DNA of 64,000 bases from Phaeodactylum tricornutum CCAP 1055/1 (lineage: Eukaryota; Bacillariophyta; Bacillariophyceae; Surirellales; Neidiaceae). The stretch lies in assembly GCF_000150955.2 (NCBI RefSeq), contig NC_011697.1, positions 26,096-90,095 of the forward strand. Reading direction: 5' to 3'. Positions within the stretch are counted from its first letter, which is position 1. Every line of letters begins with the position of its first letter. A program made the translations under genes and the position numbers. The notes below the pieces were generated by a model. That model had not been told where the DNA came from. It did no database searches and saw nothing but the letters and a program-made list of their open reading frames with translations. Shown one piece after another: positions 30,710-41,948 of the stretch.

Positions 30710-31778
30710 ATGACCCACTTTTTTGCCAGCTTGTCGTTCGATTGGAGTGTCACAAGCGTCGCTGACAATGTCGGTCGTCGCTTGCATGAAAGCGGGCTGA
30801 AGCCTCATTGGGACTTGGGCGGATGCTGCGAGATCGAAGAGATCATCTTCATCTGCTTCTACGCAGCCTATGTCGTTGCGTTCTTCGTTCTATACCACAC
30901 AACCATTCTCAAGCCAATGCGACTATTGTCTGTTTTTGTCCACGAATTTGGTCATGCCAGCGCATGCTTTATGACGGGGGGTTCCGTCAAGAAGATCGAG
31001 GTCTACGAAAACGAAGGAGGTGTCACCGGGTACACGGGAGGTTGTCGGACATTGGTTATCCCAGCTGGATACGTTGGCGGTGCTTTCTGGGGAGGTGCGT
31101 TGACTGTAAATAGCGCATATGTTCGCGCTACCTCGCACCACAGAGGCCGACATCTCACCTTTCCTTTGCCCTTCCAGGTGTCTTTGTGGCTCTAAGTGGC
31201 AGCAAAATTGGCTCGACCATTGTGGCATCACTTATTTCTTTTGCTCTATTGATTTCACTTTGGTAAGTCGTCCTTTGCGTCATGTGTCCGAAACAGAATG
31301 GTCCTTTTTTGGCGCTAATGAAGAAATCTTTTGTGCCACAGCTTGAAGCCGAATACAATGGTTGTAGCTCTCTCGTTGGGCTTTTCGAGTCTTCTAATTG
31401 GGTTCATTTTCATTGAGTGGTTTGTTTTCGATCCCCTTCTCGAATTTATTACTCTGTTTTTTGGTGTTTTCATTGGCATGTACAGCGTGCGAGACATCTA
31501 CGACGGTAAGTATAAAGCTGACCACACAATTTATATCGTTTATAGTTACGAAGACGTTTACTTACTGACTGTGAATGACGTTTCGCCCCTTATCTGAATA
31601 CAATACTACAGACTTGATCACGCGAACAGCAGAAGGAAGTGATGCTGTGGCCTGTAATAAGCTTTACCCGTGTTGCCTGCCCCGATGTGTTGGAGTTCAG
31701 TTTTGGATGGTGGCTTTTGCCTTCCAGGTAGCCGGAATTTACTGTGCCCTAGTTTGGATGGTAACAGAGCACAATTAG
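30710..31778 (+). CDS. M50B-like membrane metalloprotease
   Basis: Four exons, 30710-31094, 31178-31262, 31342-31505 and 31612-31778, give 266 residues. The zinc-binding HEFGH motif lies in VFVHEFGHASACFMTGG, followed by EVYENEGGVTGY and the IPAGYVGGAFWGG membrane motif. These are hallmarks of the M50B-like family found in plants, fungi and protists. At least four further hydrophobic segments follow (in exons 2, 3 and 4). All joints keep phase and standard GT-AG ends. M50 enzymes cut substrates inside membranes; the substrate and compartment of this family are not established. The start at 30710 is the last ATG before the conserved region and lies after a plausible 5' UTR intron. A longer upstream frame exists but looks non-coding. 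Confidence 0.82.
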
Positions 31779-32204
31779 TAAAAAGATGGTTGACGCTTAG
31801 GATAATGTATGCACAGTTTCACTCTGGCGGCGGTCCACCGCTTTACGGTAAGCTACACTACATACATTATACATAGGTAGTCACTTACAACTAATACTTC
31901 GGCTTGGTCTGAGCCCACCACGTAAACACGATAGAGGGGTCGGGCAGTCGTCCGTAAACGTTCTCCTCACAGTCAATGGAGGCAGGATATACTTATGTAC
32001 GCTTGTCTGTAGTAAAGGGTATTTGTTGAAGCAGACAGGCAAAACAGCAACTCGGGGATCGGATTGGTGTTTTGTGTGTTCGTTAGAGCGACAACGACCA
32101 ATTCGTTCTACACTGTTGAGAGAATCGGAAGAGAAGAAAGTGATCGGGCTCTTTAACACATTCCTGAGCCGTCTTTGTCAGCTTCTTTTTGCTTCGTGAG
32201 TAAG
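31779..32204. other. Intergenic, upstream of protoporphyrinogen oxidase
   Basis: These 426 bases hold no gene. TCACAGTCA occurs at 31967-31975, 230 bases before the next ATG. The same word in the other orientation (31566-31574) lies in the last intron of the preceding gene. Confidence 0.5.
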
Positions 32205-33879
32205 ATGATTGCACAATGCTTTCTAGTAACTCTTAGTTTGGTGCAGTCGGCGGCTGCATTTGTGGCCCCTCGCGCGGCGTCGCCCTTCACGGCATCGTCA
32301 CATTTTCACTCCCCGATACCACAACTATACGCAGCGGCTCGAGAAGTTGATTGCTTGGTTGTGGGGTCGGGCGTATCTGGAAGCTCTCTCGCCTTTAATC
32401 TTGTAAAGAACCACGATGTTGACACCCTTATGGTCGAGCGGAACGAAGTTGTCGGGGGCAATCTCATTTCGAAAGAAAACGAGGAAGGGTTTGTCTGGGA
32501 AGAAGGTCCCAATTCTTTCCAGCCTACTCCCTACATTAGTCGACTCGTTCACGAATTGGGCATAACGAAGGACCTCGTTCTCGCGGATGGGTCTTTGCCT
32601 CGTTTTGTGTATTGGCAAGGCGAAGGTGCGGGCGCAAAGCTGGCGAACTTACACGCTTTACCAACAAATTTACCCGGGGACTTGCTTGACTTCAACCTGT
32701 TGACCTGGCCCGGAAAGATTCGAGCTGGGCTCGGTGCGATTGGCCTTATCGCTCCACCACCGACGGATCGTGAAGAGTCTATAAGGGAATTCGTTACCCG
32801 TCATTTGGGTGCCGAAACATTTGAACGCGTGATCGATCCGTTCGTGTCCGGTGTATATGCTGGAGATCCTGACGAACTGGCCATGAAGGCCGCTCTAAAA
32901 AAAATTCATCGACTGGAAGGGCTAGGAGATCTTGGGCCGGGTCTGGTCAGTGGTGCGATCAATCGATTCAAGGAAATTGCCGACGAAAAGACGTCGAACC
33001 CACCCGATCCGGCCTGGCCCACTTACAAAGGAGGCCAGCTGGGTTCTTTCCGTAAAGGTTTGCAAACACTTGCCCTAGCGGCGGAAGAATACCTAGGACC
33101 GGAGCGTGTAATGAAGAACACGCCTATAGACAAAGTTGAAAAACTGCCCGACGGTCGGTTTAAAGTAACGGTCCTGAAGGATGATAAACCGATCGAAATA
33201 ATTGCTAAATCCGTCTGTCTGACCTCGCCAACCCGTGTCACGTGCAAGGTTGCCGCTGACTTGGTTCCGGCTGCCACTCGGCTGGCTGAAGTATACTCAC
33301 CTCCCGTTGCATCTGTCACCATGGCCTACAAGAAAGAGTGGTTTAAGGAGTTGCCCGGTGGTACCTCGAGGGAACCTTTGCGTGGATTCGGCCACTTGCT
33401 TCCGCGTAAAATGGGAGTCCGGAGTTTGGGTACCATCTGGTCGAGTTCTCTGTTTCCTGGTCGCGCTCCTGAAGGCTGGGAGCTCTTGCTAACCTACATT
33501 GGTGGTGCACGGGACAAAGGCATTGCGGACTTGTCCGAAGAAGAAATTTACAAACAAGTCGACGCGGATAATCACGAGATTCTGTTGAAAAGTGACGCTC
33601 CGTCTGGCAAAAGGATTGGCATTCGAGTGTGGCAAACTGCCATACCGCAGTACCGTAAGGGTCATTTAGAAATTTTGGATGCATTGGAAGCCGACGAGGC
33701 CAAGGTGCCCGGGTTTTATTTGGGAGGTAATTACCGGACCGGTTTTTTTTTTTGTTGCCTTTGGTGATTGTGTGCAGTTTGGATGGACGGAAGCCGAAAA
33801 GGTCGCAAAATACTTGCAATCGACCGAGGAAAATATGACTTCTAGTGTAACTGAACCGCAGGAAATTAGCGTAGCTTAG
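32205..33879 (+). CDS. PPOX: Protoporphyrinogen oxidase, plastid precursor
   Basis: FAD-dependent oxidase that converts protoporphyrinogen IX to protoporphyrin IX in heme and chlorophyll synthesis, probably in the plastid. The N-terminus has a signal peptide ending in SAAAFVAP, the diatom plastid motif. The FAD-binding GSGVSG is at about residues 54-59, EEGPNSFQP follows, and the family signature continues to PGFYLGGNYRTG. There the frame breaks at a run of 11 T (33733-33743): the expected C-terminus, VAFGDCVQFGWTEAEK to a stop at 33879, lies in another frame. One T fewer, or a different run length, would restore it. This is either a sequencing or assembly error in a homopolymer, a natural length variant, or slippage. 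I see no acceptable intron there. Start 32205 is the first ATG giving a signal peptide. Confidence 0.88.
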
Positions 33880-35090
33880 GATTTCACTTACGGAGCAAAG
33901 AAGATCAATAACACCCCCCAAGCTTTGTCGGTCCAAACACGAAAAAGCAATATTGAACAATGATGATAACAACTTACAAGCTGTTGGTATTGGCCAGAAT
34001 TTCAAGTTATCGCTCAAACTCTGTGGACGAACAGCTATCTATCTGTTTGTACAGAAACTATTATTTACTGTTGAATGGAAAGAAAGTCTCGACACGTCAA
34101 CATGCGATTACTTACCGGCACGTTGGAAACCTAACTCCGTCGTTGTGATTCACGTTGCTCCAACCTAACAGTAAAGGCGACTGCGCAGCTTTCCAACTTC
34201 AACTTCTTCGTTAGCTTTGACCTTAATGAAGCCCACAATTCCCGTGTCTGTCACCCGTAACTGACGTAGTTGGTACCGTATGGGACCTTTTTCCACGTAC
34301 AAGACAGCTGACCGTAAATGGTCAGTAGTGACGGTCGCAAAGTTGACTGTCAGTGCCCTGTCCCACGAGGGCGGGCGCACACGGATTTTTCAAAAATATG
34401 CGCAGTCAAGGCACGGTTTTTTCTCACTTTCCGTATGAGCGGTGCTTGCACGCATTGGGGACGCACCAGCACACCACACGAGTGACTTTTTGAATCTATG
34501 CGGCAATCGGGTCTGTTCCCAAACTATTCTTCACCCGACGTACTTACCTTCACTATGATGGTGATAAGAACAGATTACACCAAGGCGATTGTTTTAACGA
34601 CAGCAGCTCTGCTGCTGTGGTCGTCAACCGATCCAACGAAGTAGGTACCGAGATTGTGTGTGTGCGACATTGTGTATCGTGCGAGGGTCGGCGTGAAGTG
34701 CGGAAGCCGAATAGGGTTTACGCGACAGTCGAGGGTCAACCAATGAAAAGACACGATTGGACCACGAACGTGAGACGAGGAATGCGAGAAAGACGAATCA
34801 ATCGCGTTGGGATTGGTTTTTCGGACGTTGGTCCCGCAGAATACACGAAGTGTGAACTCGGCCGCGCCTTGCTCTTTCGTCCGCCGATGCGATTCTTTTC
34901 CAATCGCTCGTCGCAGCCACGATACGATTTAGAAGCGGTTCGAGTTCGACGAGGCCAAGCCTTACGGTATTTGGTACTTTTGCGTCGGGAAGACTGACAC
35001 TGACCCGGCTGACACGTTTTTTCCAGCGGCAAAATATACCGGAAACTTTGCTTCACACTTATGTCCGTAAAGTGTGATCCAAGCTAGACC
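33880..35090. other. Long intergenic stretch before GPI
   Basis: These 1211 bases hold no convincing gene. A 29-codon ORF at 34555-34641 starts with ATG and has a hydrophobic middle; it could be an upstream ORF or chance. A 126-codon frame at 34617-34997 is Arg-rich without motifs and lacks an ATG start, and I treat it as noise. Confidence 0.4.
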
Positions 35091-37528
35091 ATGAGAGCAA
35101 TACTCGAATCTCACTGTTTTCATGTTTTCTCTATATTGCTACTGTTGCTATGCAGTTTTTCATCAGCGTTTGTTCCACTGTCTCTCCCGATGCGAACACC
35201 TCGAGCGGTTCGTCTTCAAGTCATGACGGAACCGCCGCGGGGCGGAACGAGTCGTACCGAGGCCAAGGAAGATAAAGATGACGACCCCAAGGCACTGTCG
35301 CCGGAATCGGACTACCTCCTACAAACAGAAGACTTCACGCGACAATGGAAGAAACCAGAACAACACAGTCTTGAAGTCCCTAGAGTACGTCATACGGTTT
35401 TGAGTGAAAGGGATTACCATCGGTTGGAAGCGATTATTTTTCAGGACGACGCTACGGAAGGCAGCGAAGAAGCAACAGTGCTTCAACGCCGGGTTAGCCT
35501 ACCCAACATCCCTATTCCACCCCGACTTGCTCGTCCAGGTGTCGCCTGGCAACATCATCACCACGCAACGGTCAATCTTGTTCGACAGCACCGCAACCAA
35601 AAGCACGATGGCCCCATTCAATTCATCACCAATATCATCAATCGACCACAGCTCGTTTCGACGTGCTCCGAATGGAAGCGTCTCGAGAAACATGCCGAAT
35701 ATATCGGAACAACACATCTCAAAGACTTGCTACAAGACAGGGAACGTTGTGACGAAATGTATGCAACCCATGATGGTGTCTATCTCGACTACTCCCGGCA
35801 GCGTGTAACACTGGAAACAATGAAGTTTTTGTACGCACTGGCCGAAAAGCAAAATCTTAAAGGTCAAATTGACAAAATGGTGAAGGGCGACAAAATCAAC
35901 TTCACCGAAGATCGGGCGGTCCTGCACACGGCACTGCGAGCCGAACGTGCGTTGACCGGTACTGTCATGGTGGACGGTGTTGATGTGATTGCAGAAGTAC
36001 ACCAGGTGCTGGATCAAGTCAAAGTCTTTACAGACGGTGTTCGATCGGGGCAAATTCGCGGGTACACCGGTAAGCGGCTCCGGAACATTGTGTCCGTGGG
36101 CATTGGCGGATCGTACCTGGGCCCGGAATTTTTACACGAGTGTCTTAAAACGGAGCCAGAAGGAATCAATTCTGCGTTGGGTTATTCGTTGCGATTTTTA
36201 AGCAACGTAGATCCGGTAGATGTTGAACGAACATGTGCGGATTTAGATCCTGAAGAAACACTCGTGGTCGTTGTCAGCAAAACGTTTACCACTGCTGAAA
36301 CCATGCTCAATGCCCGCACAATGCGGCAATGGCTGTGGGATTTTATGGGCAACGACAAGGAAGTGGTCAAGAAACATATGGTGGCGTGTGCATCTGTTTC
36401 GGCAATTGACAACGTTCGCAAATTTGGAATTGATACCGACCGATATTTTTTCCGGTTTTGGGACTTTGTGGGTGGTCGGTATAGTGTATGCAGCGCAGCC
36501 GGTGCCGTTCCGATAAGTCTGCTATATGGTTTCGACTTGTTTGAAAAGTTTCTTCAAGGTGCAAATTCGATGGACAAGCATTTTCTGACAGCGCCTTATG
36601 ATCGTAACATTCCGGTTTTAATGGGACTACTGGGCGTATGGAATATGTCCTTTATGAATTACAAGGCTCGGACGACCTTGCCATACGCGGAGGCTTTGCT
36701 TAAGCTACCGGCGCACATTCAACAGCTGGACATGGAATCAAATGGCAAAACCATGACGAAACATGGTCTGGAGGTAGACTACCCCGTGGGTGAAATCGAT
36801 TTCGGAGAAGGTACGTTTTGCGGAGCTTCTTTTATCATTGGTTCACAAATGGTGCCCGCTTAAATCTGTTTCTTTTCCTTTTTGTAGCTGGTACCAATGG
36901 CCAGCACTCTTTCTATCAGCTGCTGCATATGGGACAGACGGTTCCATGTGACTTTATTGGCTTTGTGCAGTCACAGCACGACTTTTGCCTGGACGGTGAG
37001 AATTTATCCTCACACGATGAACTCATGGCAAACTTTTTCGCTCAGCCGGATGCCCTCGCTACGGGAAAGACAGCTGACGAAGTCCGCGCCGAAGGTGTTC
37101 CTCCAGGTCTGGTGGGTCACAAAGTTTTTAAAGGCAATCGTCCGAGCCTTTCTCTGCTGCTTCCGAAACTGACGGCTTATGCGTGTGGACAACTGCTAGC
37201 TATTTACGAACATCGCACAGCCGTCCAAGGATTCATGTGGGACATTAATTCTTTCGATCAGTGGGGCGTCGAGCTTGGCAAGAAGCTTGCCATCGATGTC
37301 AAAGGCCATTTGCTCAACGCCCGACGGAGTGAAGAAGAGGTCGAGACTTCTAATCCGGCCACAACTAGGCTGCTCAACTATTACGTGAACAATTCTCGCA
37401 GAATATGTCAGGAGGCGCCCTATAATCCGATAACTTCGGTGACACGGAAAACGCATCGAGAGCACGCGTCTGCTCCGTTGCCACCCCTCCCGCACGATCT
37501 AGGTGGACAGGAAGGCCGACTGACGTAA
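35091..37528 (+). CDS. GPI: Glucose-6-phosphate isomerase, plastid precursor
   Basis: Exons 35091-36810 and 36888-37528 give 786 residues. The enzyme interconverts glucose-6-phosphate and fructose-6-phosphate. Seen: [32 protein letters not shown], the catalytic [13 protein letters not shown] spanning the splice joint, and the C-terminal [11 protein letters not shown]. The N-terminus is a signal peptide with SSAFVPL, so plastid import is likely. The catalytic core starts near residue 194, about 240 residues beyond the usual length overall. The excess is an acidic and Pro-rich region after the targeting signal, with no known domain and one HHHH cluster. Diatoms often have several GPI isoforms; this would be the plastid one. 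Upstream neighbour PPOX and downstream SQD2 are also plastid precursors on the same strand. Confidence 0.93.
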
Positions 37529-38305
37529 ACACAGCGATCGATTTGCTGCGAAGCTTATTACGAGAACGGCAACTAGGTATATTGCCAGGTGTGCTGTTAG
37601 CTTGTACTACCAAAAACATGATATTCCATATGCTAATAGATTACGATTTTTCAACTATAACGCTGAAGGCTACCTGTAGGCATAGGAAGGATTTAGTCTG
37701 GTAAAGGCAAGTACTAATGTCAATAGATGTACTAGAGGGCAGTCACCTAGCTAGTGCCGGTGGAGTTTGTCGGATAAGATGCAAACCAGTACCTATTTTG
37801 CAAACTGAGGAGAGCGCGTCATGCTTGGCCGTGTCGCAGACCAGCTGTTGCATCGGTTTTTACACTACATTAGTTTCGCTTGATAGTCTCACAGGCAGTG
37901 AACACAGTGTCCGAAAAGACTGACGCACGTCAGTACCTGATCCCTAAGTCATGACAAACCAATGTACGAGCCGGCATCTTTCGAAGAAAAAAACAAAATT
38001 GTTTCGAACCGAAATTTGTTGGAGCTCGTCAACCTCATTCATCGCTGCGTTCACGCGTGCACAGCCGAGGCCTTTTATAAAACGCGGGGAATCTCGCGAA
38101 AACAATCCTCGAATCTAACCATCACTTCAACTACTACCATTGGTGGGTTGCTCCTGTCTCACTTACAGCATTTTGGTGGTGAGTTTGGTGAACCAGTCAC
38201 AGCCCAGCACCGTCATTTGTCACACAGTTTGACAATTCATTGCCATACCACACCACAGCGCTCCCTCCTAGTGGAGCTTTTCATCTTTGCTTCCAAGGAC
38301 AGGCA
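37529..38305. other. Intergenic, upstream of SQD2
   Basis: These 777 bases are probably the promoter and leader of SQD2. A TATA-like TTTTATAAAA lies at 38073-38082, 224 bases before the start codon. An ATG frame at 37962-38309 overlaps the SQD2 start by four bases, has no family features and is not called. Confidence 0.45.
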
Positions 38306-39829
38306 ATGATCGTTGTAAAATCGGCGCTCCTGATTGTCTGTTTGGTGGCTACAGCATGCATTGGGTTCGTCTCATGCTTTCAGCCATACACATCCGCAAT
38401 CCCTCCGCCTTGTACTTCCTCTGTCAGCTCATCTTCGGTCCGGCTAGAAGCCGCCGCGAGGTCATCGGATGCGCCACCGCTACGACGCAACCCTCCCCGT
38501 AAGATTTGTCTCATGGTGGAACCTACTCCGTTCACTCATGTTTCTGGATACGCGAATCGTTTCAAAGAAATGCTCAAATTCATGGCCAAAGCCGGCGACG
38601 AAGTTGACATTCTGACCGTCGACACCAAGACTCCCGCACACGAACTGCCCACCGCATGCAGTGGATTCTCCATCAAGCACACACAGGGCTTTACCTTTCC
38701 CCTTTACAATCAGATTTCCCTCACCTTTGATTTGCCAGAAATGAAAGGCGCCCAAATGCTGGAAAAATTCAAACCCGACCTCATTCACGTCACATCTCCC
38801 GGCTTCATGCTGTTCGCGTCTATTTTCTATGCGCGTGTCTTATGTATTCCTCTAGTTATGAGCTATCACACACACTTGCCGAGTTACGGCAAAAATTATC
38901 TTTCCTTCGTACCTGGTATTGAGAACTTTTGTTGGGAATTACTGCGCTGGGCACACGCCCGAGCGGATTTGACCCTGGTCACAAGTCCGCAAATGCAGGA
39001 AGAACTGACTCGCAACGGGATTCCTCGAGTGGACGTCTGGCGGAAAGGCATCGATACGGATCGATTTGATCCCAAATTTCGGTCCACTTCCATGCGGGAG
39101 AAAATGACTAGGGGCAATGCTGACGACTTTTTGATGGTCTATGTGGGACGGCTAGGAGCCGAAAAGCGTCTGAAAGACATCAAGCCCATGCTGGAACGAA
39201 TGCCCAACGCGAGATTATGCATAGTTGGTAAGGGACCACAAGAAGAGGAACTTCATGACTATTTCAAGGGTACCAACACGGTGTTTACTGGTCAATTGGA
39301 TGGCGATGAGCTATCGTCCGCCTTTGCGTCGGCTGATGTGTTTGTCATGCCTAGTGATTCCGAAACCTTGGGTTTTGTCGTTTTGGAGAGTATGGCGTCC
39401 GGTGTTCCCGTAGTTGGGGCCGCCGCAGGCGGCATTCCCGATATTATTGATGACGGTAAGACGGGATTTTTAGTTCCACCCGGAGATATTGCTGGCTTCG
39501 TATCGCGCCTCGAGAGTCTAAGGAATGCGAAATTCCGCACTCAAATGGCCAAGGCAGCCCGGAAAGAAACTGAACGGTGGGGGTGGGAGGCCGCTACCTC
39601 GTACTTGCGAAACGTTCAATACGAAAAGGCTCTTATCAACTTTCATTCCCGAGCGTTTGGGGGATTCGGGCGTCCACGATCCGGTACTATGTGGAGATTG
39701 CTTGGCTGGCGGATGCGCCGGGTGATACACAAGGTTGCCAAGCCTAAGGCCGTCTTTTCGTCCATTTGGAGAAAGCTATCGTTCGGACGCCAAGAAAATA
39801 GCAACAGTGGCAAGCCAGCGGCGGCATGA
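38306..39829 (+). CDS. SQD2: Sulfoquinovosyl diacylglycerol synthase, plastid precursor
   Basis: A single exon of 507 residues. GT4-type glycosyltransferase that moves sulfoquinovose from UDP-sulfoquinovose to diacylglycerol, the last step of the plastid sulfolipid SQDG. The sequence follows plant and cyanobacterial SQD2 closely: VEPTPFTHVSGYANRF at the start of the core, DLIHVTSPG, VMSYHTHLPSYG, then GKGPQEEEL, VFTGQLDGDEL and the donor-site EX7E region FVMPSDSETLGFVVLESM. The N-terminus is a signal peptide ending near SCFQP, an F-type plastid signal. Start 38306 is the ATG directly before the hydrophobic signal. About 50 basic residues follow the catalytic core and may hold it to the inner envelope or thylakoid surface. 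Expression probably responds to phosphate supply, as in other algae (inference). Confidence 0.95.
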   Translation: MIVVKSALLIVCLVATACIGFVSCFQPYTSAIPPPCTSSVSSSSVRLEAAARSSDAPPLRRNPPRKICLMVEPTPFTHVSGYANRFKEMLKFMAKAGDEVDILTVDTKTPAHELPTACSGFSIKHTQGFTFPLYNQISLTFDLPEMKGAQMLEKFKPDLIHVTSPGFMLFASIFYARVLCIPLVMSYHTHLPSYGKNYLSFVPGIENFCWELLRWAHARADLTLVTSPQMQEELTRNGIPRVDVWRKGIDTDRFDPKFRSTSMREKMTRGNADDFLMVYVGRLGAEKRLKDIKPMLERMPNARLCIVGKGPQEEELHDYFKGTNTVFTGQLDGDELSSAFASADVFVMPSDSETLGFVVLESMASGVPVVGAAAGGIPDIIDDGKTGFLVPPGDIAGFVSRLESLRNAKFRTQMAKAARKETERWGWEAATSYLRNVQYEKALINFHSRAFGGFGRPRSGTMWRLLGWRMRRVIHKVAKPKAVFSSIWRKLSFGRQENSNSGKPAAA

Positions 39830-40457
39830 GCATACAGAATGCTCCACTATTTATTGTATTGTGCTTGTTTCTTCGGACCAAAACATTATATTCGGACTCT
39901 CGTAAAATGTGCTATGCAAGCAACTGGATTCTTTTCTCATAGTCAGTTCGGATTCCTCTTTGTAGCTACTGAAATCTCTGGAAGCCCACCGTCCTGGTGT
40001 TTTCTTGTAGAATCAACTTTTTTGGATAGATGGGTCTACAAGAGTCCGAGCTAGTTCGTTCCGTACCTTCGTTTATTTTTAGGCTGGCGGCTGACGATCA
40101 GACCTCGCAGTTATTGAGAGCAATGACTACTTACTGTTAACTATCTGACGGACGACGGGCAGGTCAATGACGTAATTTGACTGACTGTGCGCTCTGTTCG
40201 CGATCGCGCCTACTAGATACTACTAGGTAGAAATGGTTGATTTTGTCTGACTCATCTTATCTTGTAAGAAAGCCTTCAAGAAACAACTTCGATATGACGA
40301 GACTCGCCAGAGAAATGGAGGCACTGGTTTTGTACCTTCTGCCTGATTTGCCCGTCACCATTGACATTCCAACATGATTTTACATGGTAAAACATACACT
40401 TCTTGTTACCCCGAAAGCAGTCGACTCTGCTCTAACGTTTCCAAAGCATTCAACAAG
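39830..40457. other. Intergenic, SQD2 to FAD4-like gene
   Basis: These 628 bases hold no gene. An in-frame ATG at 40374 lies upstream of the chosen start of the next gene and is discussed there. Confidence 0.45.
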
Positions 40458-41549
40458 ATGAGCTTACCTCGACAGCTTGCTGCTACAGTTTGCTTTTTGC
40501 TGGCTGCGAAAACGTCCTCTTTTTCACTAAGTTCATCTACGCGTACTGTACATCGCGAAAGTGGCCTGAAACCTCTGCATATGGCCGTCATTCCCGACCC
40601 CTCGTCATCCAGTCAAGGCTTGTATTCTACTTCTCTTCGAGCAACTGCTCTGGCCTCGACAGAAACCGAGACAACGGCTTCGAACAAAGAAAAGGAAACC
40701 AAGAAGCCTTCCTGGAACGACGACGGTTTTGTATTCGGTTTGGAGGGATCCGGTCTCGAACGTCCCAAAGGGCGAAATGCACAAATAGTTGTTGAGGGTG
40801 ATTCTTTGGAAACGCAGCCCTTTCAAGTTGCAGCTGTTTCTGTCACATTTGCGGCACATGCGGGATTTTTGGTCAATTCATTTTCCGGCATGGTAGAAGC
40901 TTCCAGCGGCAATATTGCCTTGACGTCGATACACGCAATCGTGCTTACCCTCGTGAGCTGGGTGATTGCTGATTTTGGCTCGGGGGTCTTGCACTGGGCG
41001 ACGGACAACTACGGCAACGGTAAAACACCCGTTATGGGAGGAATCATTGCAGCTTTTCAAGGGCACCACTCAGCACCTTGGACTATTGCACAGCGTGGAT
41101 TTTGCAACAATGTATACAAGCTTTGCATTCCGTTCGGAATTGTACCCATGTTGGCTATTAACGCTATTGCCCCTCCGGATGTTGTCTTCTTTATGGCAAC
41201 ATTTTGTGTCTTTGAAATCATGTCGCAAGAATTTCACAAATGGTCTCATCAGCTTAAAAGCGAAACACCCGGTTGGGTGAATTGGCTACAGGATTCTGGG
41301 TTGACGATTGCTCGCAAGCCTCACGCATTGCATCACTTGGCACCCTTTGAAGGAAATTATTGCATCATTTCTGGAATTTGCAACCCAGTCTTGGATCAAT
41401 CCGGGTTTTTTCGCCGACTTGAACGTGTCGTTTACAGTCTCAACGGTATCGAATCGAATGCTTGGAAGCTAGACCCAGCTTTACGGGAGCGAACTTTGTC
41501 AGGGGATTATAAGTTTCCGAAAGCAAGGTCATCATCATCCAAGCCGTAA
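40458..41549 (+). CDS. FAD4: FAD4-like plastid lipid desaturase
   Basis: A single exon, about 363 residues from the ATG at 40458, which starts a signal peptide ending TSSFSLS. An earlier in-frame ATG at 40374 would hide that signal. The protein belongs to the lipid-desaturase family of FAD4 and plasmanylethanolamine desaturase (TMEM189/CarF). Three His clusters are present: GHHSAPW, HKWSH and PHALHH. Hydrophobic stretches precede them, and the family end ...NYCIISGICNPVLD is present. FAD4 in plants makes the delta-3-trans bond of 16:1 on phosphatidylglycerol in thylakoids. Plastid signal and FAD4-like sequence suggest the same role. The non-plastid alternative (a Kua/plasmalogen enzyme) is less likely. 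It sits next to SQD2 on the same strand. Confidence 0.88.
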   Translation: MSLPRQLAATVCFLLAAKTSSFSLSSSTRTVHRESGLKPLHMAVIPDPSSSSQGLYSTSLRATALASTETETTASNKEKETKKPSWNDDGFVFGLEGSGLERPKGRNAQIVVEGDSLETQPFQVAAVSVTFAAHAGFLVNSFSGMVEASSGNIALTSIHAIVLTLVSWVIADFGSGVLHWATDNYGNGKTPVMGGIIAAFQGHHSAPWTIAQRGFCNNVYKLCIPFGIVPMLAINAIAPPDVVFFMATFCVFEIMSQEFHKWSHQLKSETPGWVNWLQDSGLTIARKPHALHHLAPFEGNYCIISGICNPVLDQSGFFRRLERVVYSLNGIESNAWKLDPALRERTLSGDYKFPKARSSSSKP

Positions 41550-41948
41550 CTTTTCTTGTTGCATAGTCTGTGGTCTAGCTATCGCAAGATGTGCTGAGAG
41601 AATTCTTGCTCGTTGCCATTGACAACACTAAATCTCTGGCTACACTGGTTGATGGACGACTAGTACGTAAAACAGGGCCCGTAGGTGCGCGACAGTCGCT
41701 GGCATATGCAATCCCAGTTGGTACACGACGGCCGTTGACATCGCGTCTCATCCTTGTAAATTGATATTGACTGTGAGCTAAAACTATATTTACTGATTCG
41801 ATAGTCATACTAGATATTATGCTGGAAGTGCAAGAACTTCGATATCATCGGGCATAGACAAACACTTCAGCTCTCGGCAAGTGGTTTGTGGCCGTGAATG
41901 AACTGGAATACGTCTGCGAAGGAGCGCAAGCTACAGCCAAATTTCCTC
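41550..41948. other. Convergent intergenic region
   Basis: These 399 bases separate the plus-strand FAD4-like gene from the minus-strand secreted-protein gene. It should hold both 3' ends. TGACTGTGA occurs at 41768-41776. No gene is seen. Confidence 0.45.

Noticed and set aside
33724-33777. Intron GTAATT...GTGCAG as the cause of the PPOX frame break
   Set aside because: It would remove the conserved VAFGDC motif and the phases do not match, so a homopolymer length problem is the better explanation.
34617-34997. 126-codon plus-strand frame upstream of GPI
   Set aside because: It has a non-ATG start, very high Arg content, no motif, and lies in a region with no other sign of coding.
37962-38309. 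115-codon ATG frame overlapping the SQD2 start
   Set aside because: Composition is not protein-like and it lies in the promoter/leader; at most an upstream ORF.
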